Assembly (NCBI GenBank): GCA_027310235.1
Contig: DAIDBF010000037.1
Location: forward strand, 1 to 13,103
DNA: 13,103 nt
Origin: a bacterium
GTDB taxonomy: Bacteria; Patescibacteriota; Minisyncoccia; UBA6257; GWB1-50-10
Direction of reading: 5' to 3'
Shown here: positions 1 through 6,827 of the stretch, one piece after another
Position numbering within the stretch: position 1 is the first letter of the stretch
How the letters are laid out: each line of letters opens with the position of its first letter
The notes under the pieces: generated by a model
What the model was told of the DNA's origin: nothing
Database searches by the model: none
Seen by the model: only the letters and a program-made list of their open reading frames with translations
Position numbers and translations under genes: made by a program

Positions 1-119
1 GGCTTGTGGAGTACAACTTCAGGAGACCCCACCAGTCCCTTGATTATCTCACCCCGATTGAGTTCAATGAGAAGTGTTACGAAGTGTCAGGGATGTACTC
101 ATCCAGTACAGTACATTGA
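1..119 (+). CDS. Transposase, IS3/IS481-type integrase core, C-terminal end (partial)
   Basis: Reading from base 3, the frame gives 38 residues up to a TGA at 117-119. They include YNFRRPHQSLDYLTPIEF, the hallmark C-terminal stretch of rve-type (DDE integrase core) transposases of the IS3 and IS481 families. The 5' part, with the catalytic residues, lies outside the window, so I cannot say whether the element is intact. The last codons cover a small hairpin at 94-110 (TGTACT, five-base loop, AGTACA), close to where the right end of the element should be. No second copy of an end sequence is visible, so the exact IS boundary is not determined. nusA begins 116 bp downstream, so the IS edge sits in the leader region of that gene. 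Family-level assignment is firm; choosing IS481 over IS3 is not. Confidence 0.8.
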   Translation, partial: LVEYNFRRPHQSLDYLTPIEFNEKCYEVSGMYSSSTVH

Positions 120-157
120 CAAGACGTGGCAGGGTGATACCATTGAATTATTCCCGA

Positions 158-184
158 CCGCTCCATAGAGAGCGGCGTAGTTTT
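158..184 (+). terminator. Weak hairpin followed by TTTT, between IS end and nusA
   Basis: CCGCTC (158-163) pairs with GAGCGG (170-175) around a six-base loop, and a TTTT run lies at 181-184. The stem is short and the T run is separated by five bases, so this is only a possible terminator for transcription entering from the IS or the gene it displaced. Nothing else is recognisable in 120-235. Confidence 0.3.
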
Positions 185-235
185 AAGAGCTCTCAAGCAA
201 AGTCGTTAAATAAATACAAATAATCACATTGGCAT

Positions 236-1486
236 ATGATGGATTTAAAATCATTGAGCGGTGCGGTGGAGCAGATTGCGAGCGAGAAGGGTATTCCTCC
301 CGAAAAAGTAATGGGAGCGATCGAGGCCGCCATCGCCGCCGCGTATAAAAAGGAGTACAGGAAACGATCCGAGATTATCCGTGCGAAGATCGATCCGAAG
401 ACAGGGGAGATAGAATTCTTCCAGGTGAAGACCGTGGTGGATCCCACGATGGTGCGCATCATTTCGGAGGAGGAGGAAGGAAAAGAACCGGCTCCCGCGG
501 AAGAGGGGGAAGGAGCGCTCCCGCGCTACAATTCGGATCGGCACATCTTTATAGAAGAGGCGAAGCAGTTTAAGAAAAGTGCGGCACTCGAAGAGGAACT
601 CGAGTTTCCTTTGGAGACCCACGAGGACTTCGGCCGCATTGCGGCGCAAACCGCAAAGCAAGTTATCTTACAAAATCTCCGGGAGGCGGAGCGATCCTCC
701 ATTCGCGACGAGTTTGCGGACAAAGAAGGGGAGATTGTAAGCGGCGTAATCCAGCGGTTCGAGCGGGGAAACGTATATGTAAATCTCGGCCGTGCAATGG
801 GCATTATGTATCCGAATGAAAGCATTCCGGGTGAACATTATCGCGTAGGCGATCGTATGCGCTTTTTTGTCTTTGCGGTCCAGAACGACGTGCGGCGGCC
901 CGGCATCGTTCTTTCGCGATCGCATCCGAACTTCGTCGTAAAGCTTTTTGAACTCGAGGTTCCCGAAATCGCCGACGGAACGGTGGAAATAAAACAGATT
1001 GCGCGGGAAGCGGGGAGTAGAACGAAAATCGCGGTCTATTCGAATGAGGAGGGCGTTGATCCCGTGGGATCGGCGGTGGGCCAGCGCGGCACGCGCGTCA
1101 TGGCGGTGACGAACGAACTCGGCAACGAGAAAATCGACATCATCGAGTGGTCGGAAGATCCGGAGAAATTCATAGGAAACGCGATCTCTCCGGCGAAAGC
1201 GAAACTCGTCGAAATTCTTCCCCGGCGCGAGGCGCGCGTCCTCGTCGCGGAAGATCAATTGAGTTTGGCGATCGGCAAGGGCGGGCAGAACGTTCGGCTT
1301 GCGGCAAAGCTTACGGGCTGGAAGATCGACGTCAGGTCGCAGTCGAATCCTGATGAGGTCTTGGAGGGGGGAATCGCCTCGGCGGAGGAAGAGGCCTCTC
1401 CTCCTGAAGCAAAAGCGCAGGATGAGGAATCGGAAAAATCCGAACCGGAAGAACAACCAAAGGAAAAAGAAAACGTCGAGGAATAA
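236..1486 (+). CDS. nusA: Transcription termination/antitermination factor NusA
   Basis: NusA binds RNA polymerase and nascent RNA and modulates pausing, termination and antitermination in the cytoplasm. The 416 residues show the family order: an N-terminal polymerase-binding domain (about 1-160), an S1 domain (about 164-228, EIVSGVIQRFERGNVYVNLG), and tandem KH domains (about 230-370) with DPVGSAVGQRGTRV, ELGNEKIDIIEW and the second-KH signature AIGKGGQNVRLA at 345-356. Two features differ from E. coli NusA. There is an acidic insert at about 78-95 in the N-terminal domain. The C-terminal acidic repeat domains are missing and replaced by a low-complexity Glu/Lys/Pro tail (371-416). There is no clear Shine-Dalgarno sequence; ATG at 239 is an equally possible start. 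The usual partner rimP is not upstream, where an IS end is found, and infB does not follow. hppA starts 19 bp after the stop. Confidence 0.97.
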   Translation: MMDLKSLSGAVEQIASEKGIPPEKVMGAIEAAIAAAYKKEYRKRSEIIRAKIDPKTGEIEFFQVKTVVDPTMVRIISEEEEGKEPAPAEEGEGALPRYNSDRHIFIEEAKQFKKSAALEEELEFPLETHEDFGRIAAQTAKQVILQNLREAERSSIRDEFADKEGEIVSGVIQRFERGNVYVNLGRAMGIMYPNESIPGEHYRVGDRMRFFVFAVQNDVRRPGIVLSRSHPNFVVKLFELEVPEIADGTVEIKQIAREAGSRTKIAVYSNEEGVDPVGSAVGQRGTRVMAVTNELGNEKIDIIEWSEDPEKFIGNAISPAKAKLVEILPRREARVLVAEDQLSLAIGKGGQNVRLAAKLTGWKIDVRSQSNPDEVLEGGIASAEEEASPPEAKAQDEESEKSEPEEQPKEKENVEE

Positions 1487-1505
1487 TAAAAGAAAAATAT
1501 TCGTC

Positions 1506-3911
1506 ATGTTTAAAAAAATAAAAACAAAGTTGATAGTAGCGGGAGCCGCGCTCGCGTCTTTTGCGGCGCTCACGCCGAGCGCTCATGCGAGCGAAGCAGA
1601 TCTCCTGCTTCCCGACCTGAAGTCGGTGTCGTTTCTCGGTATGACGGGATATGGACTTCTTATGATCGGCATCGCCGTGTGCATCCTGGGGATGATATTC
1701 GGATTCGCAATGTTCATGAAAACCAAGAACCTTCCGGTACACCGCGCGATGAAAGAAATTTCGGAGCTGATCTACGAGACCTGCAAGACGTATCTCGTGA
1801 CGCAGGGAAAGTTCCTTATGATTCTCGAGGCCTTTATCGGAGTCATTATCGTCGTCTACTTCGGACTGCTCCAGCATTTTGAAGCGACAAAGGTGATTGT
1901 CATTCTCCTTTTCAGCATTCTCGGTATTTTGGGAAGCTACGGCGTGGCGTGGTTCGGCATCCGTATCAATACGTTCGCGAATTCGCGGACGGCATTTGCG
2001 GGACTTAGAGGAAAACCCTACCCCACCTATGAAATTCCGATGCGGTCGGGAATGAGCGTGGGAACGCTCCTTATCAGCACCGAACTTTTGGCAATGCTCG
2101 CGATTCTTCTTTTTGTCCCCGATGACTATGCGGGCCCCGTGCTTATCGGTTTCGCGATTGGAGAGTCCCTGGGCGCCGCGGCACTTCGGGTAGCGGGTGG
2201 CATCTTTACAAAGATCGCGGACATCGGTTCCGACCTAATGAAGATCGTCTTCAAAATAAAGGAGGATGACGCGCGAAACCCGGGCGTTATCGCCGACTGC
2301 ACAGGAGACAATGCGGGCGACTCGGTGGGTCCCACTGCGGATGGATTCGAAACCTATGGTGTGACGGGTATAGCGCTTATCACTTTTATCCTCCTTGCGG
2401 TCGCGGGCGCAATCACACAAGTCCAGCTTCTGGTCTGGATTTTCGCAATGCGCATCATGATGGTAGTAACCAGTATTGTTTCATACGCCTTAAATAACGT
2501 GTTCGCGCGATCGAAATATAAGACGGCGGATACAATGAACTTCGAACTTCCGCTCACGACTTTGATCTGGCTTACCTCGTTCATCTCGATTGCGGTAACG
2601 TATCTTGTTTCATATCTCTTGATTCCTGGCCTGGGCGACGGGACGCTCTGGTGGAAACTTGCAACGGTCATCAGCTGCGGAACACTTGCAGGCGCCCTGA
2701 TCCCCGAACTCGTGAAAGTATTTACCTCGACGAACTCGACACACGTGAAGGAGATTTTGAGCTCATCCCGCGAAGGGGGAGCATCCCTGAATATTCTCTC
2801 GGGGCTTACCGCCGGTAACTTCAGCGCATACTGGATCGGCTTTGCGATTGTCGCGCTTATGGGCATCGCCTTCGGGGTGAGTACGCTCGGATTCGGCGAA
2901 CTCATGATTGCGCCGTCTGTCTTCGCCTTCGGTCTTGTGGCATTCGGATTCCTGGGACTGGGGCCCGTCACAATCGCGGTTGATTCGTACGGTCCCGTGA
3001 CGGACAATGCCCAGTCGGTATATGAACTTTCGATGATTGAGACGCTCCCGAACGTCAAGGAAGAAATCAAAAAAGATTTCGGATTCGATCCCGATTTCGA
3101 ACGAGCAAAAGAATATCTTGAAGAGAACGACGGTGCGGGAAACACCTTTAAGGCGACCGCGAAGCCGGTCTTGATCGGCACGGCGGTCGTGGGCGCGACG
3201 ACCCTCATCTTCTCGATTATCATGCTTCTCACCGAAGGGTTGAAACCAGAGCTTGTGAGCAATCTCTCGCTCTTGAATCCGCTCTTCCTCTTGGGACTTA
3301 CGACCGGAGGCGCGATCATCTACTGGTTCAGTGGCGCCTCGATGCAGGCAGTAGTAACTGGCTCGTACCGCGCGGTTGCGTTTATTAAAGAAAAGATAAA
3401 ACTCGACGGAAGTTCCACGAAGGCGTCTATCGAGGACTCAAAACGGGTTGTAGAAATCTGCACGCAGTTCGCACAGAAGGGAATGTTCAATATCTTCCTT
3501 GTGGTATTCTTCAGCGCGCTTGCGTTTGCCGCGCTTGATCCCTACTTTTTCATTGGCTACTTGATTTCAATTGCGATCTTCGGCCTCTATCAGGCGATCT
3601 TTATGGCAAACGCAGGAGGCGCGTGGGACAATGCGAAGAAACTTGTGGAGACCGAGCTTAAAGAAAAAGGAACCGAACTTCATGCGGCGACGGTCGTGGG
3701 AGACACGGTAGGGGATCCCTTTAAGGACACCTCATCCGTCGCGCTAAATCCGATCATCAAGTTCACGACGCTCTTTGGACTCTTGGCGGTTGAGCTCGCG
3801 ATCACCTTGCCGCGCACGACAAGCACGATTCTCGCGATCGTCTTTTTCCTGATTTCCGCGATCTTCGTCTGGCGCTCATTTTACGGAATGAGAATCAAGA
3901 CGAATAGCTGA
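1506..3911 (+). CDS. hppA: Membrane-bound proton-translocating pyrophosphatase, divergent K+-independent type
   Basis: Hydrolyses PPi and pumps H+ across the cytoplasmic membrane. From ATG 1506 the protein is 801 residues, longer than most family members (roughly 660-770). An N-terminal stretch (1-29, ending AHAS) resembles a signal peptide and many hydrophobic helices follow. Active-site elements are present: K236, D239 and D243 in TKIADIGSDL; ARNPGVIADCTGD and GDNAGDSVGPTADGFETYG with D264, D268 and D272; D493 and D500 in DSYGPVTDNA; NAGGAWDNAKK at 702-712; GDTVGDPFKDTS at 732-743. Canonical enzymes read DVGADLVGKVE and GDNVGDxAG, so this protein belongs to a divergent branch. Lys549 in GNTFKA occupies the A/K switch position, where Lys predicts K+ independence. 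The frame is open upstream to 1299, but that part overlaps nusA in another frame and is not family-like. No Shine-Dalgarno is seen; translation may be coupled to nusA, 19 bp upstream. Confidence 0.95.
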   Translation: MFKKIKTKLIVAGAALASFAALTPSAHASEADLLLPDLKSVSFLGMTGYGLLMIGIAVCILGMIFGFAMFMKTKNLPVHRAMKEISELIYETCKTYLVTQGKFLMILEAFIGVIIVVYFGLLQHFEATKVIVILLFSILGILGSYGVAWFGIRINTFANSRTAFAGLRGKPYPTYEIPMRSGMSVGTLLISTELLAMLAILLFVPDDYAGPVLIGFAIGESLGAAALRVAGGIFTKIADIGSDLMKIVFKIKEDDARNPGVIADCTGDNAGDSVGPTADGFETYGVTGIALITFILLAVAGAITQVQLLVWIFAMRIMMVVTSIVSYALNNVFARSKYKTADTMNFELPLTTLIWLTSFISIAVTYLVSYLLIPGLGDGTLWWKLATVISCGTLAGALIPELVKVFTSTNSTHVKEILSSSREGGASLNILSGLTAGNFSAYWIGFAIVALMGIAFGVSTLGFGELMIAPSVFAFGLVAFGFLGLGPVTIAVDSYGPVTDNAQSVYELSMIETLPNVKEEIKKDFGFDPDFERAKEYLEENDGAGNTFKATAKPVLIGTAVVGATTLIFSIIMLLTEGLKPELVSNLSLLNPLFLLGLTTGGAIIYWFSGASMQAVVTGSYRAVAFIKEKIKLDGSSTKASIEDSKRVVEICTQFAQKGMFNIFLVVFFSALAFAALDPYFFIGYLISIAIFGLYQAIFMANAGGAWDNAKKLVETELKEKGTELHAATVVGDTVGDPFKDTSSVALNPIIKFTTLFGLLAVELAITLPRTTSTILAIVFFLISAIFVWRSFYGMRIKTNS

Positions 3912-3923
3912 TCTATAGATATT

Positions 3924-3965
3924 AGAGGCCGGGCTTCCTCATGGAGGCCCGGCCTCTTAGTTTTA
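3924..3965 (+). terminator. Strong GC-rich hairpin terminator after hppA (palindromic element copy 1)
   Basis: AGAGGCCGGGCTTCC (3924-3938) pairs with GGAGGCCCGGCCTCT (3943-3957) over 15 positions with one G-U pair and a TCAT loop. It is followed by a T-rich TAGTTTTAG. It lies 12 bp past the hppA stop and is the likely intrinsic terminator. The arms match two hairpins inside tsaD (11246-11279 and 11797-11833), so this is also a member of a dispersed repeat family. Confidence 0.8.
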
Positions 3966-3975
3966 GAAATATTTC

Positions 3976-4003
3976 GGCGCAGACAAAATGAATTGTCCGC
4001 GCC
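3976..4003 (-). terminator. Second hairpin between convergent genes
   Basis: GGCGCAGACAA (3976-3986) pairs with TTGTCCGCGCC (3993-4003) with one mismatch and a six-base loop. On the minus strand it lies 5 bp past the stop of the 4009-4575 gene and is followed by AT-rich GAAATATTTCT, so it probably terminates that gene. T-rich sequence also follows on the plus strand, so it may work in both directions. Confidence 0.6.
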
Positions 4004-4008
4004 TACTT

Positions 4009-4575
4009 TTAATTAAATTTTGCATCTACTATCCTGGATCCGAAGCCAAATTCCTTTACCCCATATCTTTCTATCCTTACAGTTTTTAGGTTGGAATAGG
4101 ACGAGCTAACAGATGCCCATTTCTCACCAAGATATTTTTCTCTTTCTTCCGGCAATGGTATTTTCCAATCATTTTCCGGGAACGCAATTCTGAGTGATCC
4201 CACGCAGTCGGTGTGAACGGTTAGCACCACGTATTTCGTAGTGTCGCCGGACTTTAAAAACAAACGCGTAATTACTGGGATTTCAGCGACCTGATACCAC
4301 CCACTAGAAAGTTTGAAACGGCCGTTTAGTAGTTCGTCGCTGTCATGGTAAGAAATTGTTTTTTGTTTTGTTTCGTTCACAATTTCTTCTATGGAAGAAG
4401 TAGTGGCTTGGTCGAGAACGATAAGAGGAAGAAACGAAAGGAGTCCAAGCCCGGCCATGAAGTAGAGCCTCCTGCCGTAAGGTATTTTTTTGTTGCTTAT
4501 GATGACACCAGCAGAAAACGAAAACACTATCATAAAGAAGATGGAAACGAGCCAGATTATAGGATTGGTGTACAT
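4009..4575 (-). CDS. Hypothetical small membrane protein with two N-terminal helices
   Basis: I do not recognise this 188-residue protein. Two hydrophobic segments (about 5-27 and 37-54) are separated by a short basic loop (NKKIPYGRR), followed by a soluble region of about 130 residues with beta-rich composition (for example KYVVLTVHTDCVGSLRIAFP at 114-133). By the positive-inside rule the soluble part would face outward, but this is inference. The start is well supported: a GGAGGT Shine-Dalgarno four bases before the ATG and a near-consensus promoter at 4605-4633. That makes it the most conventionally expressed gene in the window, and it is transcribed alone, divergently from murD and convergently with hppA. 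It has no catalytic motif I can name. It could be a lineage-specific envelope protein. Confidence 0.85.
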   Translation of the reverse strand: MYTNPIIWLVSIFFMIVFSFSAGVIISNKKIPYGRRLYFMAGLGLLSFLPLIVLDQATTSSIEEIVNETKQKTISYHDSDELLNGRFKLSSGWYQVAEIPVITRLFLKSGDTTKYVVLTVHTDCVGSLRIAFPENDWKIPLPEEREKYLGEKWASVSSSYSNLKTVRIERYGVKEFGFGSRIVDAKFN

Positions 4576-4579
4576 AGTA

Positions 4580-4585
4580 ACCTCC
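4580..4585 (-). promoter_or_regulatory. Ribosome binding site GGAGGT
   Basis: On the minus strand GGAGGT is followed by TACT and the ATG at 4575. It is the only convincing Shine-Dalgarno at a start codon in this window and fixes the start of the 188-residue membrane protein. Confidence 0.85.
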
Positions 4586-4604
4586 GTTGAAAAATTCTAA
4601 GAAG

Positions 4605-4633
4605 ATTATATCATTTTTGAGCATTTACGTCAA
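4605..4633 (-). promoter_or_regulatory. Sigma70-type promoter, TTGACG-N17-TATAAT
   Basis: On the minus strand TTGACG (4633-4628), a 17-base spacer and a perfect TATAAT (4610-4605) form a near-consensus housekeeping promoter. The predicted transcription start is about 4598, giving a leader of roughly 22 nt that carries the GGAGGT ribosome binding site of the 4575 start. Confidence 0.85.
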
Positions 4634-4659
4634 TCTTCCCCGAAACCTCATAAAACCTG

Positions 4660-4665
4660 TACTAT
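4660..4665 (+). promoter_or_regulatory. Possible -10 element (TACTAT) just upstream of murD
   Basis: TACTAT, preceded directly by TG, ends seven bases before the murD ATG. If used, the transcript would start at or next to the ATG (leaderless). The GAGGT next to the ATG is too close to act as a Shine-Dalgarno. No good -35 is visible. Confidence 0.4.
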
Positions 4666-4672
4666 TCGAGGT

Positions 4673-6184
4673 ATGGAGTTAAAGGGAAAGAAAGTTTTAA
4701 TAATGGGTTTGGGGACGCTCGGTGGCGGCATCGCGAGCGCGAAGTGGTTCGTTTCGCACGGCGCGAAGGTAACGGTAACTGACCTTCGTACCGAAAAGGA
4801 GTTAAAAAGTTCACTCGCCGAGCTTGGGTATTTCAAAAAACAAGGCGTTCGAAGGGGTACTATGACGCGTCATAGTACCCATGGAAAGATCGTAGAATTC
4901 GTACTGGGAAAACATCGAGGAGAGGATTTCAAAAATAACGACATAGTCGTCGTAAATCCGGCAGTACCCCGCGAGAGTAAGTATCTCGCGATTGCGAGAA
5001 AAGCGGGGAAAACAATAGTGAATGATGCAAAAATATTTTTTGACCTGGTACAGAATCCTGTCGTTGCCGTAACCGGCACGAGGGGGAAAACGACGACCGC
5101 GAACTGGGTTGCATATTTTCTGAAGTCGAAGTATCCAAGTACGACCGCCGGTGGAAATTCCTCAGAGACAGCGCTTCTCTCGCTCATCGGAAAATTGAGG
5201 AACAAGAAAGTGCCTGCGGTGGTTGAACTTTCCTCGTGGCAGCTTGAACTTTTGGATAAGGCATCACGCGGTCCTGATATAGCTATTATTACCAACATCT
5301 ACCCCGATCACCTGAATCGCTACAAGAACATTCGCGATTACGCCTCCGCAAAAGCGAACATTTTTTCAAGACAGACCTCTTCACAAAAACTCATTCTTAA
5401 TTTCGATAACGCGTGGACAAGATTCTTTCTTTCGAAAAAACCGAAGGCGGGGGTGTTGTTCTTTTCTTCAAAACCGCTTCCGAAAAGCAAAGAAGGAATT
5501 TTCGTTTCAAGAGATCAGGTAATTCTAAGGGTAAGAGAGCGGGAGAAAACCGTTCTCGATGAAAAAGAGTTCGAGATGCTACGAACGAAAGGGGAGCACA
5601 ATATTCAAAACTTCCTCGCGGCTGCACTTGCGGCATCTCTCGCGGGAGTTTCGATCGCCGCGATAAGAAAAAGATTAAAGATACTTCCCGATATTCAGTA
5701 TCGTGAGGAAACTGTGCTTAAAAAAAAGGACCTCCTTGTGGTAAACGATTCGGCGGGTACCTCACCGGATGCGGTAATCGCGGCGATTAGGCGCTTCAGA
5801 AACCAAGGGAATCTGATTTTGATTACGGGAGGTACGGACAAAAATCTCGACTTTAAACCGCTTGCGAGGGAAATAAAAAGAACACTAAAACCCGACCAGG
5901 TTTGGTTTCTGAATGGCAGCGCCACGAAAAAGCTGATCTCGGAGTTAAAGAAATTGAAGTATTTTTTGGGCGGCCACCCGATGGTCTACGAAGATCTGCA
6001 GGAGATAATAAGAAGAATTAGGAATAATGAATTAGGAATTAAGAAAACGGAGTCCACGATTCATAATTCCAGATTCGTAATTCTCTTCAGTCCGGGGGCG
6101 GCGAGCTTCGAGAAGTTCAAAAACGAATTCGACAGAGGGGAGAAATTTAATATATACTTAAAGGAACTTTTTGGGAGTAGGTGA
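4673..6184 (+). CDS. murD: UDP-N-acetylmuramoylalanine--D-glutamate ligase MurD
   Basis: ATP-dependent addition of D-Glu to UDP-MurNAc-L-Ala in cytoplasmic peptidoglycan synthesis. The 503 residues follow Mur ligase order: an N-terminal Rossmann-like UDP-binding domain (1-125, GLGTLGGGIASAKW); a central ATPase domain with P-loop TGTRGKTTT (134-142), ELSSWQLE (185-192), NIYPDHLNRY (208-217) and KGEHNIQN (306-313); and a C-terminal domain with NDSAGTSPDA (358-367), TGGTDKNLDF (385-394, replacing the common GGxxKGxDF) and SPGAASFEKFKNEFDRGEKF (473-492). This is longer than E. coli MurD (about 440), partly because of repeat-derived segments: residues 61-70 are encoded by a perfect 26-bp palindrome and about 448-470 by an A/T-rich inverted repeat. 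Both lie between motifs. The stop TGA overlaps the ATG of a mini-ORF (6184-6285). No other dcw-cluster gene is visible. Confidence 0.95.
   Translation: MELKGKKVLIMGLGTLGGGIASAKWFVSHGAKVTVTDLRTEKELKSSLAELGYFKKQGVRRGTMTRHSTHGKIVEFVLGKHRGEDFKNNDIVVVNPAVPRESKYLAIARKAGKTIVNDAKIFFDLVQNPVVAVTGTRGKTTTANWVAYFLKSKYPSTTAGGNSSETALLSLIGKLRNKKVPAVVELSSWQLELLDKASRGPDIAIITNIYPDHLNRYKNIRDYASAKANIFSRQTSSQKLILNFDNAWTRFFLSKKPKAGVLFFSSKPLPKSKEGIFVSRDQVILRVREREKTVLDEKEFEMLRTKGEHNIQNFLAAALAASLAGVSIAAIRKRLKILPDIQYREETVLKKKDLLVVNDSAGTSPDAVIAAIRRFRNQGNLILITGGTDKNLDFKPLAREIKRTLKPDQVWFLNGSATKKLISELKKLKYFLGGHPMVYEDLQEIIRRIRNNELGIKKTESTIHNSRFVILFSPGAASFEKFKNEFDRGEKFNIYLKELFGSR
4855..4880. repeat. Perfect 26-bp palindrome inside murD
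   Basis: Half-site GGGTACTATGACG is followed directly by its exact reverse complement, with no spacer. It encodes about RGTMTRHSTH (murD residues 61-70), in a loop between the first-domain helices and the conserved FVLGKHR segment, where MurD proteins are not conserved. It is too long and exact to be chance and reads through without breaking the frame. Confidence 0.9.
6015..6083. repeat. A/T-rich direct and inverted repeat inside murD
   Basis: GAATTAGGAAT occurs at 6015 and again at 6029. GATTCATAATTC (6058-6069) and GATTCGTAATTC (6072-6083) form a 14-base-period direct repeat. The first block (6015-6040) and the reverse complement of the second (6058-6083) match at about 20 of 26 positions, so the tract can fold on itself. 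It is translated as about residues 448-470, just before the conserved LFSPGAASF. Confidence 0.75.
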
Positions 6185-6285
6185 TGCTTAAAAAATTGAA
6201 AATCTTCCTGAAGGAATTCAAGAAGATTAAAGCCCCGGACTGGGAACGAATGTTTTGTCTGGGCACGATGAGGTTTCCGGTTTAG
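6184..6285 (+). CDS. 33-residue mini-ORF overlapping the murD stop, possible remnant
   Basis: ATG 6184-6186 overlaps the murD TGA (TGATG), a typical arrangement for translational coupling. The frame is Lys-rich (MLKKLKIFLKEFKKIKAPDW...) and ends at TAG 6283-6285. In many bacteria murD is followed by ftsW or another cell-division gene whose product starts with a basic cytoplasmic segment before the first helix. This peptide could be the truncated start of such a gene, but no hydrophobic segment follows and the assignment is inference. It may also be a coupled small peptide or a chance ORF. Confidence 0.35.
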   Translation: MLKKLKIFLKEFKKIKAPDWERMFCLGTMRFPV

Positions 6286-6304
6286 TTCAGACCGAGATAA
6301 CAAA

Positions 6305-6340
6305 AAGTCCTGCTTGGTAATTCTTGCAGGACTTGCTTTT
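6305..6340. terminator. Bidirectional terminator between murD and hsp20
   Basis: AAGTCCTGC (6305-6313) and GCAGGACTT (6326-6334) form a perfect nine-pair stem with a 12-base loop. On the minus strand the stem runs into TTTTTG, which suits the 3' end of hsp20 23 bp away. On the plus strand GCTTTTG follows, so it may also stop murD transcripts. Confidence 0.8.
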
Positions 6341-6356
6341 GCTCTACTTTATATTT

Positions 6357-6806
6357 CTAGTCTGCGGTTTTTACTTTCAGCTTCTTCATCTTCTGGCGAT
6401 TCAGGCGCGGCATCTTGATCGTAAGTACTCCGTTTTTGAGTGTCGCCACGGACTCCTCGGGATCTACTTCGTGAGGAAGGATAATCGATCGCGAAAACGT
6501 TCCCCAGAAAAGTTCTTGATAGAAGTAGTCCTTATCCTCGATCTCCTTTTTCCTTTCTCGCGTGCCCTTGATCGTCACCGACTCGGTCGTGATGTTCACC
6601 TCGAGATCGTCGTCATCGACGCCCGCAACCGTCGATTCAACTACCACGTAGTCGCCGTCCTGGTATACATCCACGGTAAGCGTGCCTTCTCCCTCGTCGG
6701 CAGAATTATCTTCCGAGAGGTTCTTTTCGGTTACTTTGAGCGGCATTGGCTGACTTTTTACCTTCGCAAGCTCCACAAAAATATCTTTTTTCTCTTCTTT
6801 TTCCAT
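6357..6806 (-). CDS. Small heat shock protein, Hsp20/alpha-crystallin family
   Basis: ATP-independent holdase chaperone that binds unfolding proteins in the cytoplasm. The 149 residues have an acidic N-terminal arm (1-40), an alpha-crystallin domain (about 42-133) with VDVYQDGDYVVVESTVAGV, LEVNITTESVTIKGTRE and the characteristic GVLTIKMPR at 126-134, and a short basic tail with LKV (143-145) as a possible degenerate I-x-I oligomerisation motif. Length is normal for the family. There is no Shine-Dalgarno. A TATACT sits exactly six bases before the ATG, suggesting a leaderless mRNA. The upstream region also carries a large imperfect inverted repeat (6828-6954) and another TATAAT (6846-6851), so heat or read-through control by RNA or DNA structure is possible but unproven. 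It lies downstream of the prsW-like gene on the same strand. Confidence 0.93.
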   Translation of the reverse strand: MEKEEKKDIFVELAKVKSQPMPLKVTEKNLSEDNSADEGEGTLTVDVYQDGDYVVVESTVAGVDDDDLEVNITTESVTIKGTRERKKEIEDKDYFYQELFWGTFSRSIILPHEVDPEESVATLKNGVLTIKMPRLNRQKMKKLKVKTAD

Positions 6807-6812
6807 ATTCCA

Positions 6813-6818
6813 AGTATA
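6813..6818 (-). promoter_or_regulatory. -10-like TATACT six bases before the hsp20 ATG
   Basis: On the minus strand TATACT (6818-6813) is followed by TGGAAT and the ATG at 6806, placing the expected transcription start on the A of the ATG. No good -35 is seen. The same box with the same six-base gap occurs at the PaaX-like gene (10207-10212). Confidence 0.5.
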
Positions 6819-6827
6819 TCACACCCT

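Noticed and set aside
1299..1505. Upstream extension of hppA to an in-frame ATG at 1299
   Set aside because: It overlaps the KH2 and acidic tail coding region of nusA in another frame and gives an Arg-rich nonsense leader; ATG 1506 gives a sensible signal-like N-terminus.
668..1573. 301-codon open frame on the minus strand opposite nusA
   Set aside because: It is antisense to a gene with clear NusA domains, has Arg/Phe-rich low-complexity composition typical of a reversed frame, and has no recognisable motif.
2354..3319. 321-codon open frame on the minus strand inside hppA
   Set aside because: It runs opposite to conserved pyrophosphatase motifs and lacks any family-like pattern or ribosome binding site.
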